NCBI RefSeq assembly: GCF_002266855.1
Contig: NZ_NGJN01000001.1
Span: 669,989 to 733,988, forward strand
DNA: 64,000 nucleotides
Source of the DNA: Winogradskyella aurantia
GTDB taxonomy: Bacteria; Bacteroidota; Bacteroidia; Flavobacteriales; Flavobacteriaceae
Reading direction: 5' to 3'
Under the pieces are notes generated by a model. That model ran no database searches. It was not told where the DNA came from and was given only the letters and a program-made list of their open reading frames with translations. A program made the translations under genes and the position numbers. This document shows, one piece after another, positions 24,850 to 36,100 of the stretch (positions are counted from its first letter, which is position 1; every line of letters begins with the position of its first letter).

Positions 24850-26646
24850 ATGTCAGCAGTAGCAGAAACACACGGTCACGACGAGCACGATGTACATCAT
24901 CACAAAGAGACATTTGTAACCAAGTATATCTTTAGTCAAGACCACAAAATGATTGCCAAGCAGTACCTTATTACGGGGGTACTTATTATGGGTATTATTG
25001 GGATTTTAATGTCTCTAATGATACGTATGCAGATAGCATGGCCAGAACAACCAAATGTAATATTTGAAACTTTATTAGGAAAATGGGCTCCGGGAGGTGT
25101 CATGGATGCCGATATTTATTTGGCATTAGTTACCATTCACGGAACAATAATGGTATTCTTTGTGTTAACGGCAGGACTAAGTGGAACCTTTAGTAATTTA
25201 TTAATTCCATTACAAATTGGAGCACGGGATATGGCTTCAGGTTTCCTTAATATGGTGTCGTATTGGTTGTTTTTTGTATCATGTGTCATCATGATACTGT
25301 CATTCTTTGTTGAAGCAGGACCGGCAGCAGCGGGTTGGACCATTTATCCACCCTTATCGGCATTACCGATGGCGCAAGGTGGATCGGGTATGGGTATGAC
25401 ACTTTGGTTAGTGTCCATGGCTATATTCATTGCATCTTCACTGTTGGGCTCACTAAATTATATTGTGACAGTTATAAACTTACGTACAAAGGGAATGTCA
25501 ATGACAAGATTGCCTTTAACCATCTGGGCCTTCTTCGTAACAGCTATTATTGGTGTTATCTCGTTCCCAGTATTGTTATCAGCAGCATTGTTATTAATAA
25601 TGGACCGAAGCTTCGGTACATCGTTCTTCTTGTCGGATATATTTATTCAAGGTGAAGTATTACATTACCAAGGTGGATCTCCAGTATTATTTGAACACTT
25701 ATTCTGGTTCTTAGGTCATCCTGAGGTCTATATCGTATTACTGCCAGCTTTAGGTATAACTTCTGAAATTATTGCTACCAATTCGCGTAAGCCTATTTTT
25801 GGATATCGTGCCATGGTTGCTTCTATATTAGCAATTGCGTTTTTATCCACAATAGTTTGGGGTCACCATATGTTTATTTCAGGAATGAATCCATTCTTAG
25901 GGTCTGTATTTACCTTTACAACCCTATTAATTGCAATTCCTTCCGCGGTTAAGGCATTCAACTATATTACGACCTTATGGAAGGGTAATCTGCAAATGAA
26001 TCCGGCTATGCTATTTTCTATTGGATTAGTCTCTACATTCATCACGGGTGGATTAACAGGGATTATACTTGGTGATAGTGCCTTAGATATTAATGTGCAC
26101 GATACCTATTTCGTTGTAGCACACTTCCATTTAGTAATGGGTATCTCAGCATTATATGGGGTGTTTGCCGGTATCTATCATTGGTTCCCAAGAATGTTTG
26201 GACGTATGATGAATAAAAATCTTGGATACTTACATTTCTGGGTAACTGCAATATGCGCCTATGGGGTATTCTTCCCAATGCATTTTATAGGGATGGCAGG
26301 ACTTCCAAGACGCTATTATACTAATTCCAACTTCCCATTGTTTGATGATACCACTAATGCACAAGCGGTTATAACCATGTTCGCCTTAGTTGCGGGTATA
26401 GTGCAGTTGGTGTTCTTATATAATTTCTTTAGTAGTATTTTCTACGGTAAGAAAGCAGAGCAGAATCCATGGCGTTCCAATACATTGGAATGGACGGCAC
26501 CTGTTAAGCACATGCATGGAAATTGGCCAGGAGCAATTCCTCATGTTTACAGATGGTCTTATGACTACAGTAAACCAGGTCATGATGAAGACTTTGTGCC
26601 CCAAAACGTGCCAATGAAAGAGGGTGAGGAAGAACTCAATCATTAG
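24850..26646 (+). CDS. coxA: Cytochrome c oxidase subunit I
   Basis: 598 residues with about 12 core helices plus extras. Heme-copper oxidase signatures are plain: HGTIMVFF (heme a ligand region), WFLGHPEVYIVLLPALG (CuB His, the cross-linked Tyr and the glutamate), WGHHMF (CuB His pair) and DTYFVVAHFHLVMG (heme a3 and heme a ligands). The HPEV motif fits an A-type aa3 oxidase. The N-terminus carries a small His/Glu cluster. It ends the act-cox operon and is followed by a terminator; subunits III and IV are 20 kb away at 46.3-48.4 kb. Confidence 0.97.
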   Translation: MSAVAETHGHDEHDVHHHKETFVTKYIFSQDHKMIAKQYLITGVLIMGIIGILMSLMIRMQIAWPEQPNVIFETLLGKWAPGGVMDADIYLALVTIHGTIMVFFVLTAGLSGTFSNLLIPLQIGARDMASGFLNMVSYWLFFVSCVIMILSFFVEAGPAAAGWTIYPPLSALPMAQGGSGMGMTLWLVSMAIFIASSLLGSLNYIVTVINLRTKGMSMTRLPLTIWAFFVTAIIGVISFPVLLSAALLLIMDRSFGTSFFLSDIFIQGEVLHYQGGSPVLFEHLFWFLGHPEVYIVLLPALGITSEIIATNSRKPIFGYRAMVASILAIAFLSTIVWGHHMFISGMNPFLGSVFTFTTLLIAIPSAVKAFNYITTLWKGNLQMNPAMLFSIGLVSTFITGGLTGIILGDSALDINVHDTYFVVAHFHLVMGISALYGVFAGIYHWFPRMFGRMMNKNLGYLHFWVTAICAYGVFFPMHFIGMAGLPRRYYTNSNFPLFDDTTNAQAVITMFALVAGIVQLVFLYNFFSSIFYGKKAEQNPWRSNTLEWTAPVKHMHGNWPGAIPHVYRWSYDYSKPGHDEDFVPQNVPMKEGEEELNH

Positions 26647-26670
26647 CATTGATAAATCAGTTAAATTATA

Positions 26671-26702
26671 AAAAAGCCTTTCTAGTTTAGAGAGGCTTTT
26701 TC
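26671..26702 (+). terminator. Terminator of the act-cox operon
   Basis: AAAAAGCCTTTCT pairs with AGAGAGGCTTTTT around a short loop, with one wobble pair, and ends in a T tract. It lies 24 bases after the coxA stop. Confidence 0.85.
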
Positions 26703-26704
26703 TT

Positions 26705-26712
26705 TATATTTG
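26705..26712 (+). promoter_or_regulatory. Possible -7 element for ruvB
   Basis: TATATTTG matches TAnnTTTG directly behind the coxA terminator, 102 bases before ruvB. I found no TTG at the right distance upstream, so the call is weak. Confidence 0.35.
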
Positions 26713-26813
26713 TTTTAAAGCTTTAGTTATTGTCTACTGTTACCTTGAATGTAAGCATAGGGCTGCATTAAGTTCTAAAAAAATAAATTCAAAGCTTTAA
26801 TCACGAAAAACAT

Positions 26814-27836
26814 ATGAACGAAAATCTTGACCCATCCAATGATAATTATAGTTCAGAAGAGCGCGATTTAGAAAAGAAGTTAAGACCCTTAAGCTTTGAC
26901 GATTTTACAGGGCAAGATCAGGTATTGGAAAACCTACTCATTTTTGTAAAAGCAGCAAACCTTCGTGATGAAGCCTTAGACCACACCTTGTTTCATGGGC
27001 CTCCCGGATTGGGTAAAACTACCTTGGCCCATATTTTGGCCAATGAGCTCGACGTTGGCATTAAAGTGACCTCAGGGCCTGTTTTGGACAAGCCAGGCGA
27101 CTTGGCCGGATTGCTTACCAATTTAGAAGATCGCGATGTGCTGTTTATTGATGAGATTCATCGGTTGAGTCCAATTGTAGAGGAGTATCTGTACTCGGCC
27201 ATGGAAGACTATAAAATTGATATCATGATAGAGTCTGGACCCAATGCCAGAACGGTCCAAATCAATTTAAATCCCTTTACATTAGTAGGGGCCACAACAC
27301 GCTCAGGATTGTTAACCGCACCTATGCGAGCCCGTTTTGGTATCAGTAGCCGACTTCAATATTATAAAACGGATTTACTCACAAGCATCGTACAGCGGAG
27401 TGCAACCATTTTAAAGGTGCCTATTACTATGGAAGCTGCTATTGAAATTGCAGGTCGAAGCCGAGGAACACCCCGAATTGCAAATGCCTTATTGAGACGG
27501 GTTAGGGATTTTGCCCAAATAAAGGGGAACGGAAATATTGATATCAAAATAGCGAAGTTTGCCTTGGAGGCCCTAAACGTAGACGCCCACGGCTTAGATG
27601 AAATGGACAATAAAATCCTTTCCACAATTATAGAGAAGTTTAAAGGTGGCCCTGTGGGTATAACAACTTTGGCAACGGCTGTGAGTGAAAGTTCAGAGAC
27701 TATTGAAGAAGTTTATGAACCCTTTTTAATTCAGCAAGGTTTTATTATGCGTACACCTCGTGGCCGTGAAGTTACGGAACAGGCCTATAAACATTTAGGA
27801 AAAATAAAGGGACCAACACAAGGTGGTTTGTTCTAG
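26814..27836 (+). CDS. ruvB: Holliday junction branch migration helicase RuvB
   Basis: 340 residues, full family length. RuvB is the AAA+ motor that drives branch migration with RuvA. Walker A is G62-PPGLGKT69, Walker B is L110-FIDEIH, the sensor block GATTRSG follows, and the C-terminal winged helix ends in [16 protein letters not shown]. The N-terminal [12 protein letters not shown] is the usual RuvB opening. It is not next to ruvA, which lies 5 kb downstream at 32597. The P450 gene starts 8 bases after the stop. Confidence 0.97.
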   Translation: MNENLDPSNDNYSSEERDLEKKLRPLSFDDFTGQDQVLENLLIFVKAANLRDEALDHTLFHGPPGLGKTTLAHILANELDVGIKVTSGPVLDKPGDLAGLLTNLEDRDVLFIDEIHRLSPIVEEYLYSAMEDYKIDIMIESGPNARTVQINLNPFTLVGATTRSGLLTAPMRARFGISSRLQYYKTDLLTSIVQRSATILKVPITMEAAIEIAGRSRGTPRIANALLRRVRDFAQIKGNGNIDIKIAKFALEALNVDAHGLDEMDNKILSTIIEKFKGGPVGITTLATAVSESSETIEEVYEPFLIQQGFIMRTPRGREVTEQAYKHLGKIKGPTQGGLF

Positions 27837-27844
27837 CAATCAAA

Positions 27845-29173
27845 ATGGAGGAGCGATATATCCCTGAAGTACCTTTAAGCAGTTTTTTAAGGCATGCCTT
27901 AGATATTGTAAAAAATCCCCTGCCTTTTCACCATAAGAATTTTATGGAAAAGGGTGATATTTTCAGTTTAAAGTTAGGAGTCAATACTAAGGTTTATTTT
28001 TGTAGGGATGCTGCTTTTGCGGAATACGTTCTTCAAAAAAATCACAAGAATTATACTAAATCCAAAATTCAGACCAAAGACTTAGCCAAGTACGTGGGTA
28101 AGGGCTTATTGACAGCCGAAGGTGCTCATTGGCGCAGACAGCGAAAGCTTATTCAGCCTGCATTTCATAAAAAGCAGCTTAAAGGTTTGTTAGCATCTAT
28201 AGAAGTTGCCATTCTTACGGAGTACAAAAAAGTTGTAGCTAACAAAACCATAGATATTTTTCCAATTCTAAATGACTTGGCATTTCAAACCGTTGTCAAA
28301 TCATTATTCAGTAGTGCAGCAAATCAAAATGATATTGACAGACTGCAATACATCACCGAGGCCGCACAAAAAATGCTAGTGAAAGAACTTCGACAGCCTT
28401 ATTTGGGGTGGTGGTTCTCCCTTAGTGGTAAAATAGAAAAACATCTTAAATTAACGGCCGAGGCTAGGCAAATTTTAAGCCGGATTGTTAATGAGAGACG
28501 TACTTCAGGAAGTAAGCAAAACGACTTACTAGACATGCTTCTAGAAGCCCGCTATGAAGATGGGGGTGCTATGGAAGAAGCACAGCTTATTGATGAAATT
28601 CTAATTTTATTTACGGCTGGTCACGAGACCACCTCAAACGCGTTGACCTTTACCTTTCAACTTTTGGCCTTGCATCCAGAATGGCAAGAAAAGATTTGCC
28701 AAGAAATTCTAGTGGTGAATACACAATCCGAGGACCTTATGACGCGGGTAATGGCTTCAACGGTCTGCACCCAGGTTATTGAAGAAGCTATGCGTTTGTA
28801 TCCGCCAGCCTATTTTATAGACCGCTTAAACATTGCGGAAGATAAATTTAATGGGATGACCTTTAAACCAGGGTCTAACTTATTATTGTCTGTGATTGAA
28901 ATCCATAGGCATCCTGATTTATGGGAGGAACCCAATACCTTTAATCCAAAACGTTTTTCAGAAGGTTCTAGAAAATTTTCATCACAGTACTTTCCTTTTG
29001 GTGCCGGACCACGAAAATGTATTGGGAATAATTTTGCTATGTTTGAGATGATTATTGCTGTAAGGGAGCTGGTTTCTAGATACAAGATATATCCTAAATT
29101 TGATGACATCGACATAACACCGCTCATTACCCTGAAGCCAAAAAATGCTTTTTTAAAATTTGAAAAACGGTGA
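27845..29173 (+). CDS. Cytochrome P450
   Basis: 442 residues, a complete soluble bacterial P450. The I-helix oxygen motif is A258-GHETT263, the K-helix ExxR is E314-AMR317, and the heme-binding loop [12 protein letters not shown] places the thiolate at Cys392. P450s insert oxygen into C-H bonds using electrons from a redox partner; no ferredoxin or reductase gene is adjacent. The sequence style is of the CYP4/CYP102-like group, which often acts on fatty acids, but the substrate cannot be assigned. It follows ruvB by 8 bases, and its stop TGA overlaps the GTG start of queG. Confidence 0.93.
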   Translation: MEERYIPEVPLSSFLRHALDIVKNPLPFHHKNFMEKGDIFSLKLGVNTKVYFCRDAAFAEYVLQKNHKNYTKSKIQTKDLAKYVGKGLLTAEGAHWRRQRKLIQPAFHKKQLKGLLASIEVAILTEYKKVVANKTIDIFPILNDLAFQTVVKSLFSSAANQNDIDRLQYITEAAQKMLVKELRQPYLGWWFSLSGKIEKHLKLTAEARQILSRIVNERRTSGSKQNDLLDMLLEARYEDGGAMEEAQLIDEILILFTAGHETTSNALTFTFQLLALHPEWQEKICQEILVVNTQSEDLMTRVMASTVCTQVIEEAMRLYPPAYFIDRLNIAEDKFNGMTFKPGSNLLLSVIEIHRHPDLWEEPNTFNPKRFSEGSRKFSSQYFPFGAGPRKCIGNNFAMFEMIIAVRELVSRYKIYPKFDDIDITPLITLKPKNAFLKFEKR

Positions 29174-30096
29174 TTGAAAACAAATCCAAATACAGCCAAC
29201 TAATAAAAGCAGAAGCCAAACGTTTGGGCTTTTTATCCTGCGGTATAAGCAAGGCTGAATTTCTGGAAGAAGAAGCACCAAGGCTTGAAGCATGGCTCAA
29301 TAAGAATAGGCATGGCGAAATGCGCTATATGGAAAATCATTTTGATAAGCGATTAGACCCTACATTATTGGTGGAAGGTTCTAAAAGTGTGGTCTCTTTA
29401 TTATTGAATTACTATCCTTCAGAATTACAAAATGAAAACTCATATAAGATTTCTAAATATGCGTATGGAACGGATTATCATTTTGTAATTAAAGACAAAT
29501 TAAAATCACTATTACAGGTTATTAAAGACGAAATTGGAGACGTGCATGGAAGAGCCTTTGTGGATTCGGCACCGGTTTTAGATAAAGCCTGGGCGGCAAA
29601 GTCTGGTTTGGGCTGGATTGGTAAACACTCTAATTTACTGACCCAGCAAGTCGGTTCTTTCTATTTTATTGCAGAATTGATTATCGATTTGGACTTGGAC
29701 TATGATACACCTGTTACTGACCACTGTGGTACGTGTACGGCCTGTATAGATGCTTGTCCAACAGAAGCGATTACCGAACCCTATGTCGTAGACGGTAGTA
29801 AATGTATTTCGTACTTTACAATAGAACTTAAGGACAATATTCCAACAGAATTTAAAGGCCAATTTGATGATTGGATGTTTGGCTGTGATGTTTGCCAGGA
29901 TGTATGCCCCTGGAATCGATTTTCAAAACCGCATAACGAACCCTTGTTTAATCCACATCCGGAGTTATTGGAAATGACTAAAAAAGACTGGGAAGAAATT
30001 ACGGAAGACACATTTAGAAAGGTCTTTAAAAATTCCGCAGTAAAGCGCACCAAGTTTTCAGGTCTAGAGCGAAATATAAGATTTCTTAAATCTTAA
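29170..30096 (+). CDS. queG: Epoxyqueuosine reductase QueG
   Basis: 308 residues from a GTG start at 29170 that overlaps the P450 stop, giving translational coupling. QueG is the cobalamin and Fe-S enzyme that completes queuosine in tRNA. Features seen are the [21 protein letters not shown] block with the catalytic D132, first cluster cysteines C186, C189, C192 (CGTCTAC) and C196, and second cluster cysteines C239, C242 and C246 ([10 protein letters not shown]). The HEAT-like C-terminal extension of some homologues is short or absent. It is cytoplasmic. Confidence 0.95.
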   Translation: MIENKSKYSQLIKAEAKRLGFLSCGISKAEFLEEEAPRLEAWLNKNRHGEMRYMENHFDKRLDPTLLVEGSKSVVSLLLNYYPSELQNENSYKISKYAYGTDYHFVIKDKLKSLLQVIKDEIGDVHGRAFVDSAPVLDKAWAAKSGLGWIGKHSNLLTQQVGSFYFIAELIIDLDLDYDTPVTDHCGTCTACIDACPTEAITEPYVVDGSKCISYFTIELKDNIPTEFKGQFDDWMFGCDVCQDVCPWNRFSKPHNEPLFNPHPELLEMTKKDWEEITEDTFRKVFKNSAVKRTKFSGLERNIRFLKS

Positions 30097-30145
30097 AAAT
30101 AAAATCGCACATTCCTTATCTTTACAACTTAATCCATTTAGGTCC

Positions 30146-32431
30146 ATGAGCAAAGAAAGTAAACGTTTAGAGGCGTTGGTGTACCACGCTAAGCCCACTC
30201 CTGGTAAAATAAAGGTCATACCCTCTAAAAAGTACGCATCCCAACGCGATTTATCCTTGGCCTATTCTCCTGGTGTTGCTGAACCCTGTTTAGAAATTGA
30301 GAAGGATATTAATAATGTTTATAAATATACAGCTAAAGGAAATCTGGTGGCTGTTATCTCTAACGGAACAGCGGTTTTAGGTTTAGGAAACATTGGTCCG
30401 GAAGCGTCTAAACCAGTAATGGAAGGGAAAGGCTTATTGTTTAAAATTTTTGCAGATATAGATGTATTTGATATTGAGGTCGATACCGAGGATGTAGATG
30501 CTTTTATAGAAACAGTTAAAAACATTGCACCAACTTTTGGAGGGATAAACCTTGAAGATATTAAGGCACCTGAAGCCTTTGAAATTGAACGGCGCTTAAA
30601 AGAGGAGTTAGATATACCTGTTATGCACGACGATCAACACGGAACTGCAATCATTTCGGCGGCAGCCTTGTTAAATGCCTTAGAGTTGGCAGAAAAGAAG
30701 ATTGCAGACGTTAGAATTGTGGTAAGTGGTGCTGGTGCCGCAGCTATTTCCTGTACCAGATTATATCAGGCTTTTGGAGCTAAACCTGAAAATATTGTCA
30801 TGTTGGACAGTAAAGGGGTTATTAGAAGCAATAGACCTGATCTTACGTCTCAAAAGGCAGAATTTGCCACACACAGGGCAATTGATACTCTAGATGAAGC
30901 TATGGTTAATGCAGACGTTTTTATCGGATTGTCAATGGCAAATATCGTAACTCCCGAGATGCTAAGGTCAATGGCAAAAGACCCAATTGTTTTTGCTATG
31001 GCCAACCCAGATCCTGAAATAAATTATAGGTTGGCCATAGAAACGAGAGATGATATCATTATGGCCACTGGACGAAGTGATCATCCAAACCAAGTAAATA
31101 ATGTACTTGGCTTTCCATTTATTTTCAGAGGAGCCTTAGATGTTAGGGCTACAAAAATAAATGAAGAAATGAAAATGGCGGCGGTTAGGGCCCTATCAAA
31201 TTTAGCAAAGGAACCAGTTCCAGAACAAGTTAATATTGCATACGGTGAAACCCGTCTTTCCTTTGGGCGAGACTATATTATTCCTAAACCCTTCGATCCA
31301 AGGTTAATTGCAGAAATTCCACCAGCAGTTGCTAAAGCTGCTATGGAAAGTGGCGTGGCAAAAGAGCCTATTGAAGATTGGGACCGGTACAAAAATAACC
31401 TGTTAGACCGTTTAGGTTCTGATAACAAGTTGGTCAGGTTACTTTTAAACAGAGCTAGAACGAATCCTAAACGTGTGGTTTTTGCAGAGGCAGATCAACT
31501 TAGTGTCCTGAAAGCTGCTCAAATCGCTTACGATGAGGGTGTGGCTATTCCTATTCTTTTGGGAAGGCAAGAGGTGATTCGTGATTTAATGAATGAGATT
31601 GATTTTGATGCCGAAATTCAAATTATTGATCCTAAGGCAGATGAGCAAACGGAACGAAAAAACAGATATGCAGATGCCTATTGGGAAAAACACCAACGAG
31701 ATGGTGTTACCCAGTATTCAGCAAGAAAAATAATGCGAGAGCGTAATTATTTTGCGGCTATGATGGTGAACGAAGGAGATGCAGATGCCCTCATCACAGG
31801 GTATTCTCGCAGTTATCCAAGTGTGGTAAAGCCTATGTTACAGCTCATAGGTATGGCTAAAGGTGTAACCCGCGTAGCAACAACCAACGTAATGATGACG
31901 CAACGGGGTCCATTATTTTTAAGTGATACGGCAATTAACATCAATCCAACGGCGGAAGATTTGGCGCGCATTGCTTATATGACTTCAAGGGTTTGTAAGT
32001 TGTTTGGTGTTGACCCGGTTATTGCCATGACCTCCTATTCTAATTTTGGCTCTTCGGACCACCCAAATGCCAAGAAGGCAAACAGAGCCGTGAAAATTTT
32101 ACACGAGACCTATCCAGAAATGGTAGTAGATGGTGAGGTGCAAACGGATTTCGCACTCAATCCAGGAATGCTCCAAGATAAATTTCCTTTTTCAAAGTTA
32201 GCAGGGCGGAAAGTGAACACCTTGATCTTTCCAAATTTGGATGCAGCAAATATTACGTATAAGTTGCTTAAAGAGCTCAATAAAGCAGAGTCAATAGGTC
32301 CTATTATGATTGGCATGAATAAACCAGTACATATTTTGCAATTAGATGCGAGTGTAGATGAGATGGTAAACATGGTAGCGGTTGCAGTTATCGATGCCCA
32401 AGAGCGCGAAAAACGGCAGCAAAAAGCGTAA
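30146..32431 (+). CDS. maeB: NADP-dependent malic enzyme with C-terminal phosphotransacetylase-like domain
   Basis: 761 residues in the typical MaeB layout: a malic enzyme domain (about 1-425), with YSPGVAEPCL, the NGTAVLGLGNIGP loop, DDQHGTA and the dinucleotide-binding VVSGAGAAA, followed by a phosphate acetyl/butyryltransferase-like domain (about 430-761). The enzyme oxidatively decarboxylates malate to pyruvate and makes NADPH. In known MaeB proteins the second domain is regulatory, binding acetyl-CoA. It is preceded by a weak -7-like TATCTTTA near 30117 and has no clear terminator before the ruvA promoter. Confidence 0.95.
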   Translation: MSKESKRLEALVYHAKPTPGKIKVIPSKKYASQRDLSLAYSPGVAEPCLEIEKDINNVYKYTAKGNLVAVISNGTAVLGLGNIGPEASKPVMEGKGLLFKIFADIDVFDIEVDTEDVDAFIETVKNIAPTFGGINLEDIKAPEAFEIERRLKEELDIPVMHDDQHGTAIISAAALLNALELAEKKIADVRIVVSGAGAAAISCTRLYQAFGAKPENIVMLDSKGVIRSNRPDLTSQKAEFATHRAIDTLDEAMVNADVFIGLSMANIVTPEMLRSMAKDPIVFAMANPDPEINYRLAIETRDDIIMATGRSDHPNQVNNVLGFPFIFRGALDVRATKINEEMKMAAVRALSNLAKEPVPEQVNIAYGETRLSFGRDYIIPKPFDPRLIAEIPPAVAKAAMESGVAKEPIEDWDRYKNNLLDRLGSDNKLVRLLLNRARTNPKRVVFAEADQLSVLKAAQIAYDEGVAIPILLGRQEVIRDLMNEIDFDAEIQIIDPKADEQTERKNRYADAYWEKHQRDGVTQYSARKIMRERNYFAAMMVNEGDADALITGYSRSYPSVVKPMLQLIGMAKGVTRVATTNVMMTQRGPLFLSDTAININPTAEDLARIAYMTSRVCKLFGVDPVIAMTSYSNFGSSDHPNAKKANRAVKILHETYPEMVVDGEVQTDFALNPGMLQDKFPFSKLAGRKVNTLIFPNLDAANITYKLLKELNKAESIGPIMIGMNKPVHILQLDASVDEMVNMVAVAVIDAQEREKRQQKA

Positions 32432-32453
32432 AGTCTATCTGCTATTTAGGGAC

Positions 32454-32482
32454 TTGAAATGTAAATTATTTTATTACATTTG
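32454..32482 (+). promoter_or_regulatory. Promoter of ruvA-sprA, Bacteroidota type
   Basis: TTG at 32454-32456, an 18-base spacer and TACATTTG at 32475-32482. The predicted leader before ruvA is about 110 bases and includes a 24-codon open frame at 32509-32583. Confidence 0.7.
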
Positions 32483-32508
32483 GGTCTTTAACCTTAGAAC
32501 TAACTAAA

Positions 32509-32583
32509 ATGCTAACTTCAATCTTTAAGTATTTAAGGATTTTCAAGATAGGCGTTCGTTTTTCTTGGTTTAATCTAAGTTGA
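32509..32583 (+). other. Short open frame in the ruvA leader (24 codons), unproven
   Basis: An ATG at 32509 opens a frame of 24 codons ending in TGA at 32581-32583, 13 bases before ruvA. The peptide would be basic and aromatic (MLTSIFKYLRIFKIGVRF...). It has no Shine-Dalgarno sequence, but few genes in this genome do. It may be chance; it could also be a leader peptide. Confidence 0.2.
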
Positions 32584-32596
32584 TAGCAAAAATTAT

Positions 32597-33178
32597 ATGA
32601 TTACACACTTAGAGGGTAGATTAGTTGAAAAAAACCCTACTGATATTGTTATAGACTGCAACGGCGTAGGTTATTTCATAAATATATCACTGCACACATT
32701 TTCTCAAATTCCCGACGGGGAAAATATCAAGTTATATACCTATTTGCAGGTGCGTGAAGACGCCCACAGTTTGTACGGATTTTCTTCAAAAGTAGAGCGG
32801 GAAATCTTTAAATTATTAATTTCCGTAAGTGGTATCGGAGCTAATACAGCAAGAACAATGTTATCTTCATTAACTCCAGACCAGGTTAAGGAGGGTATAG
32901 CTAGTGAAGACGTGGCTTTAATTCAGAGCGTTAAAGGTATTGGAGCAAAAACTGCGCAACGTGTTATCATTGATTTGAAGGATAAAGTGTTAAAAGTTTA
33001 TGGCATGGACGAACTTTCTCTTATACCGAACAATACGCATAAGGATGAAGCGTTATCTGCATTAGAAGTTTTAGGATTTAACAAAAAACAATCAGAAAAA
33101 GTTATAGATAGAATTTTAAAAACCCAACCAGATGCACTAGTAGAGCAAATTATAAAGGAAGCTCTAAAAAACTTGTAA
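32597..33178 (+). CDS. ruvA: Holliday junction branch migration protein RuvA
   Basis: 193 residues, normal length. RuvA tetramers hold the Holliday junction and recruit RuvB. The N-terminal OB fold (1-63, starting MITHLEGRLVEK) is followed by two helix-hairpin-helix motifs (ISVSGIGANTARTML and IQSVKGIGAKTAQRVI) and the C-terminal RuvB-binding domain (about 148-193). The last base of the stop codon is the first base of the sprA ATG, so ruvA and sprA share a transcript and probably translational coupling. Confidence 0.96.
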   Translation: MITHLEGRLVEKNPTDIVIDCNGVGYFINISLHTFSQIPDGENIKLYTYLQVREDAHSLYGFSSKVEREIFKLLISVSGIGANTARTMLSSLTPDQVKEGIASEDVALIQSVKGIGAKTAQRVIIDLKDKVLKVYGMDELSLIPNNTHKDEALSALEVLGFNKKQSEKVIDRILKTQPDALVEQIIKEALKNL

Positions 33179-36100
33179 TGCGATTGAATCATACTAACTA
33201 TAATCACAACAAATCACATAGTTTTTATTGCCTTATAGTTCTTATCATGCTATGTGGCTTGGGTGGGGGTGCGCAAGAAAATGAAGGAGAAGCCCAAGAT
33301 TCTACCAAAACCACCTTTGCTTTCGGTAAGCTTCAAATGCCCAACCCTAATAGTATCGTATCAAAATACACTTATGATCCTATTTTAGACCGTTATATTT
33401 ATACTGAGAAAATAGGTAACTTTAATGTTAATTTCCCACTAATTTTAACACCAGAGGAGTTTAGAAAACTTGTCCTTGAGGAAAAACTCAAGGAGTATTA
33501 CAAAAGAATGGCAGATGCTGTGGCCGGTCAAAAGGATGGCACAGATGAAGACCAGAAAAATTTGCTACCTGAATTTTATGTTAACTCAGGTCTTTTTGAA
33601 ACTATTTTTGGCGGCAATACAATCAATGTTATCCCACAAGGTTCCGTGGAAGTAGATTTGGGAGTTTTATTTTCTAGACAAGATAATCCGGCATTTTCGC
33701 CCAGAAACCGAACCAACTTTACATTTGATTTTGATCAAAGAATAAGCTTGAGTTTATTAGGTAAAGTGGGTACACGCTTACAGGTAACTGCTAATTACGA
33801 TACAGAGTCCACATTCGATTTTCAGAATCTAGTAAAGCTTGAATACACACCAACAGAAGATGATATTGTAAGAAAGATTGAAGTAGGTAATGTGAACATG
33901 CCACTGAATAGCTCGTTGATTACTGGTGCCCAGAGCCTATTCGGTGTGAAGACCGAGTTACAATTTGGAAAAACCAGGGTAACAGCTGTTTTTTCAGAAC
34001 AGCAATCCCAGTCTCGATCAGTAGTCGCTCAAGGTGGAGGAACACTTGAAGAGTTTGAATTCTTTGCTAGAGACTATGATGAAAACCGTCACTTTTTTTT
34101 AGCCCAATATTTTGAGGATAATTATGATAAGGCACTACTGCAATATCCATTTATAGACAACCAGGGATTGCAAATCACTAGAGTAGAGGTTTGGGTGACC
34201 AACAGAAATAATCAGACCGAAAATATAAGAAACATAGTAGCGTTTCAGGATTTAGGAGAATCAGATCCTACACCTGATAAGGTTAGCCTTCCTTTTGATG
34301 ATGCAGGTAATTTAATACCTGGGTTTCCTGCAAATTTTTTCAATGTAGGACCCAATGCATTCCCAGATAACGGCAATAATGATTTAGATCCGACAACAAT
34401 TGGTTCAACCTCAATTTTAAACGACAATATCCGTGATATTACAAATGTTGAAGCCGGAATTTCAGTCACTGCAAATGAAGGTTTTGATTATGGTAAAATG
34501 GAAGGTGCAAGAAAGCTTATTGAAGGACAAGATTATTTTTTAAGTACGGATTTAGGTTATATTTCTCTGAATCAAAGGTTACTCAATGACGAAGTACTGG
34601 CGGTGGCCTATCAATTTACAGTGGGAGGTCAAGTCTATCAAGTAGGTGAATTTGCAAATGACGGTGTTGATGCTACACAAGTAGGTGAAGGAAATAATGG
34701 CAACCAGGTAATCAATAATCAAAGTTTGGTTTTAAAGATGTTGAAAAGTGCGGTAACTGCCGTTGATCAGCCTATTTGGAATTTGATGATGAAGAATATT
34801 TATGATACCGGAGCCTTTCAATTGAGCCAAGAGGATTTTAGACTTAATATTTTTTATACAGAAGCTTCAGCTTTAAACTATATCACGCCAGTAGAGGGAA
34901 CGTCCTTCCCAATATACGACAATAACACACCTAATAACCCTAATGACGATTCACAGATTCAAGAGACACCATTAATACGGTTGTTCCATTTAGATAGGTT
35001 GAATTTTAATAACGACCCGCAGGAACGCGGTGATGGTTTTTTTGATTTTGTTCCAGGGCGTACGGTTTTAGTTCAAAATGGAAAAATAATCTTTACCAAA
35101 ACACAACCTTTTGGAAAATATTTATTTGACGTCTTGGATGATGAGAATAACCCAGGTGACTACGATCAAGATATATACGACAATCCAAATCAAGAAAAGT
35201 ATGTTTATGATTTGTTGTATAAGTCCACTAAGACTCAAGCTCTAGAAGAATCTCAAAAAGATAAGTTCCAAATAAAGGGGCGGTTTAAAAGTAGCGGCGG
35301 TGATGGTGGTATTCCTATAGGAGCTTTTAATGTACCACGTGGCTCGGTCCGCGTTACTGCTGGTGGTAGATTGCTTGTTGAAGGTATAGATTACACTGTA
35401 AATTATCAGTTAGGTCGTGTGGAGATTCTCGACGAGGCTTTAAAAGCATCGAATACACCAATAAATGTATCTGTGGAGAACAATGCTGTTTTTGGGCAAC
35501 AGACAAGGCGTTTTACGGGTATTAATGTTGAGCATCAGTTCAATGAAAATTTTGTTTTAGGTGCAACCTTATTAAATCTTAATGAGAGGCCCATAACACA
35601 AAAAGCCAATTTTGATACCGAACCTATAAACAATACCATCTTTGGGTTTAATGGAAATTATTCTACAGAAGTTCCTTTTTTGACCCGGCTTGCCAATAAA
35701 CTACCAAATGTGGATACAGATGTGCCATCGAATGTATCTCTTAGGGGTGAGTTTGCCTATTTATTGCCAGGTGCGCCAAAAGGAACGGATTTCAATGGTG
35801 AAGCTACAGCCTATATCGATGACTTCGAGGGTACGCAAGGCGCCATAGACCTATTGAGTCCTTTATCTTGGTTTTTATCAAGTAGACCATCTGAATTACC
35901 AGGTGTAAGAGGAAGCAGTATCAATGGTCCTGAGAGTGGTTATGGTAGAGCGTTTTTGAACTGGTATACTATAGACCCAATTTTTTATAGTAATCAACGT
36001 CCAGATGGCATCACTGATGATGATGTATCAAATTTATATACTCGACGTGTTTTTATCGAAGAAATATTTCCACAGGTAGACATAGTGCAAGGCCAAACAT

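Noticed and set aside
27845..30096. A natural-product cluster around the P450
   Set aside because: The neighbours are ruvB, queG, maeB and ruvA, all housekeeping; no biosynthetic or redox-partner gene is present.
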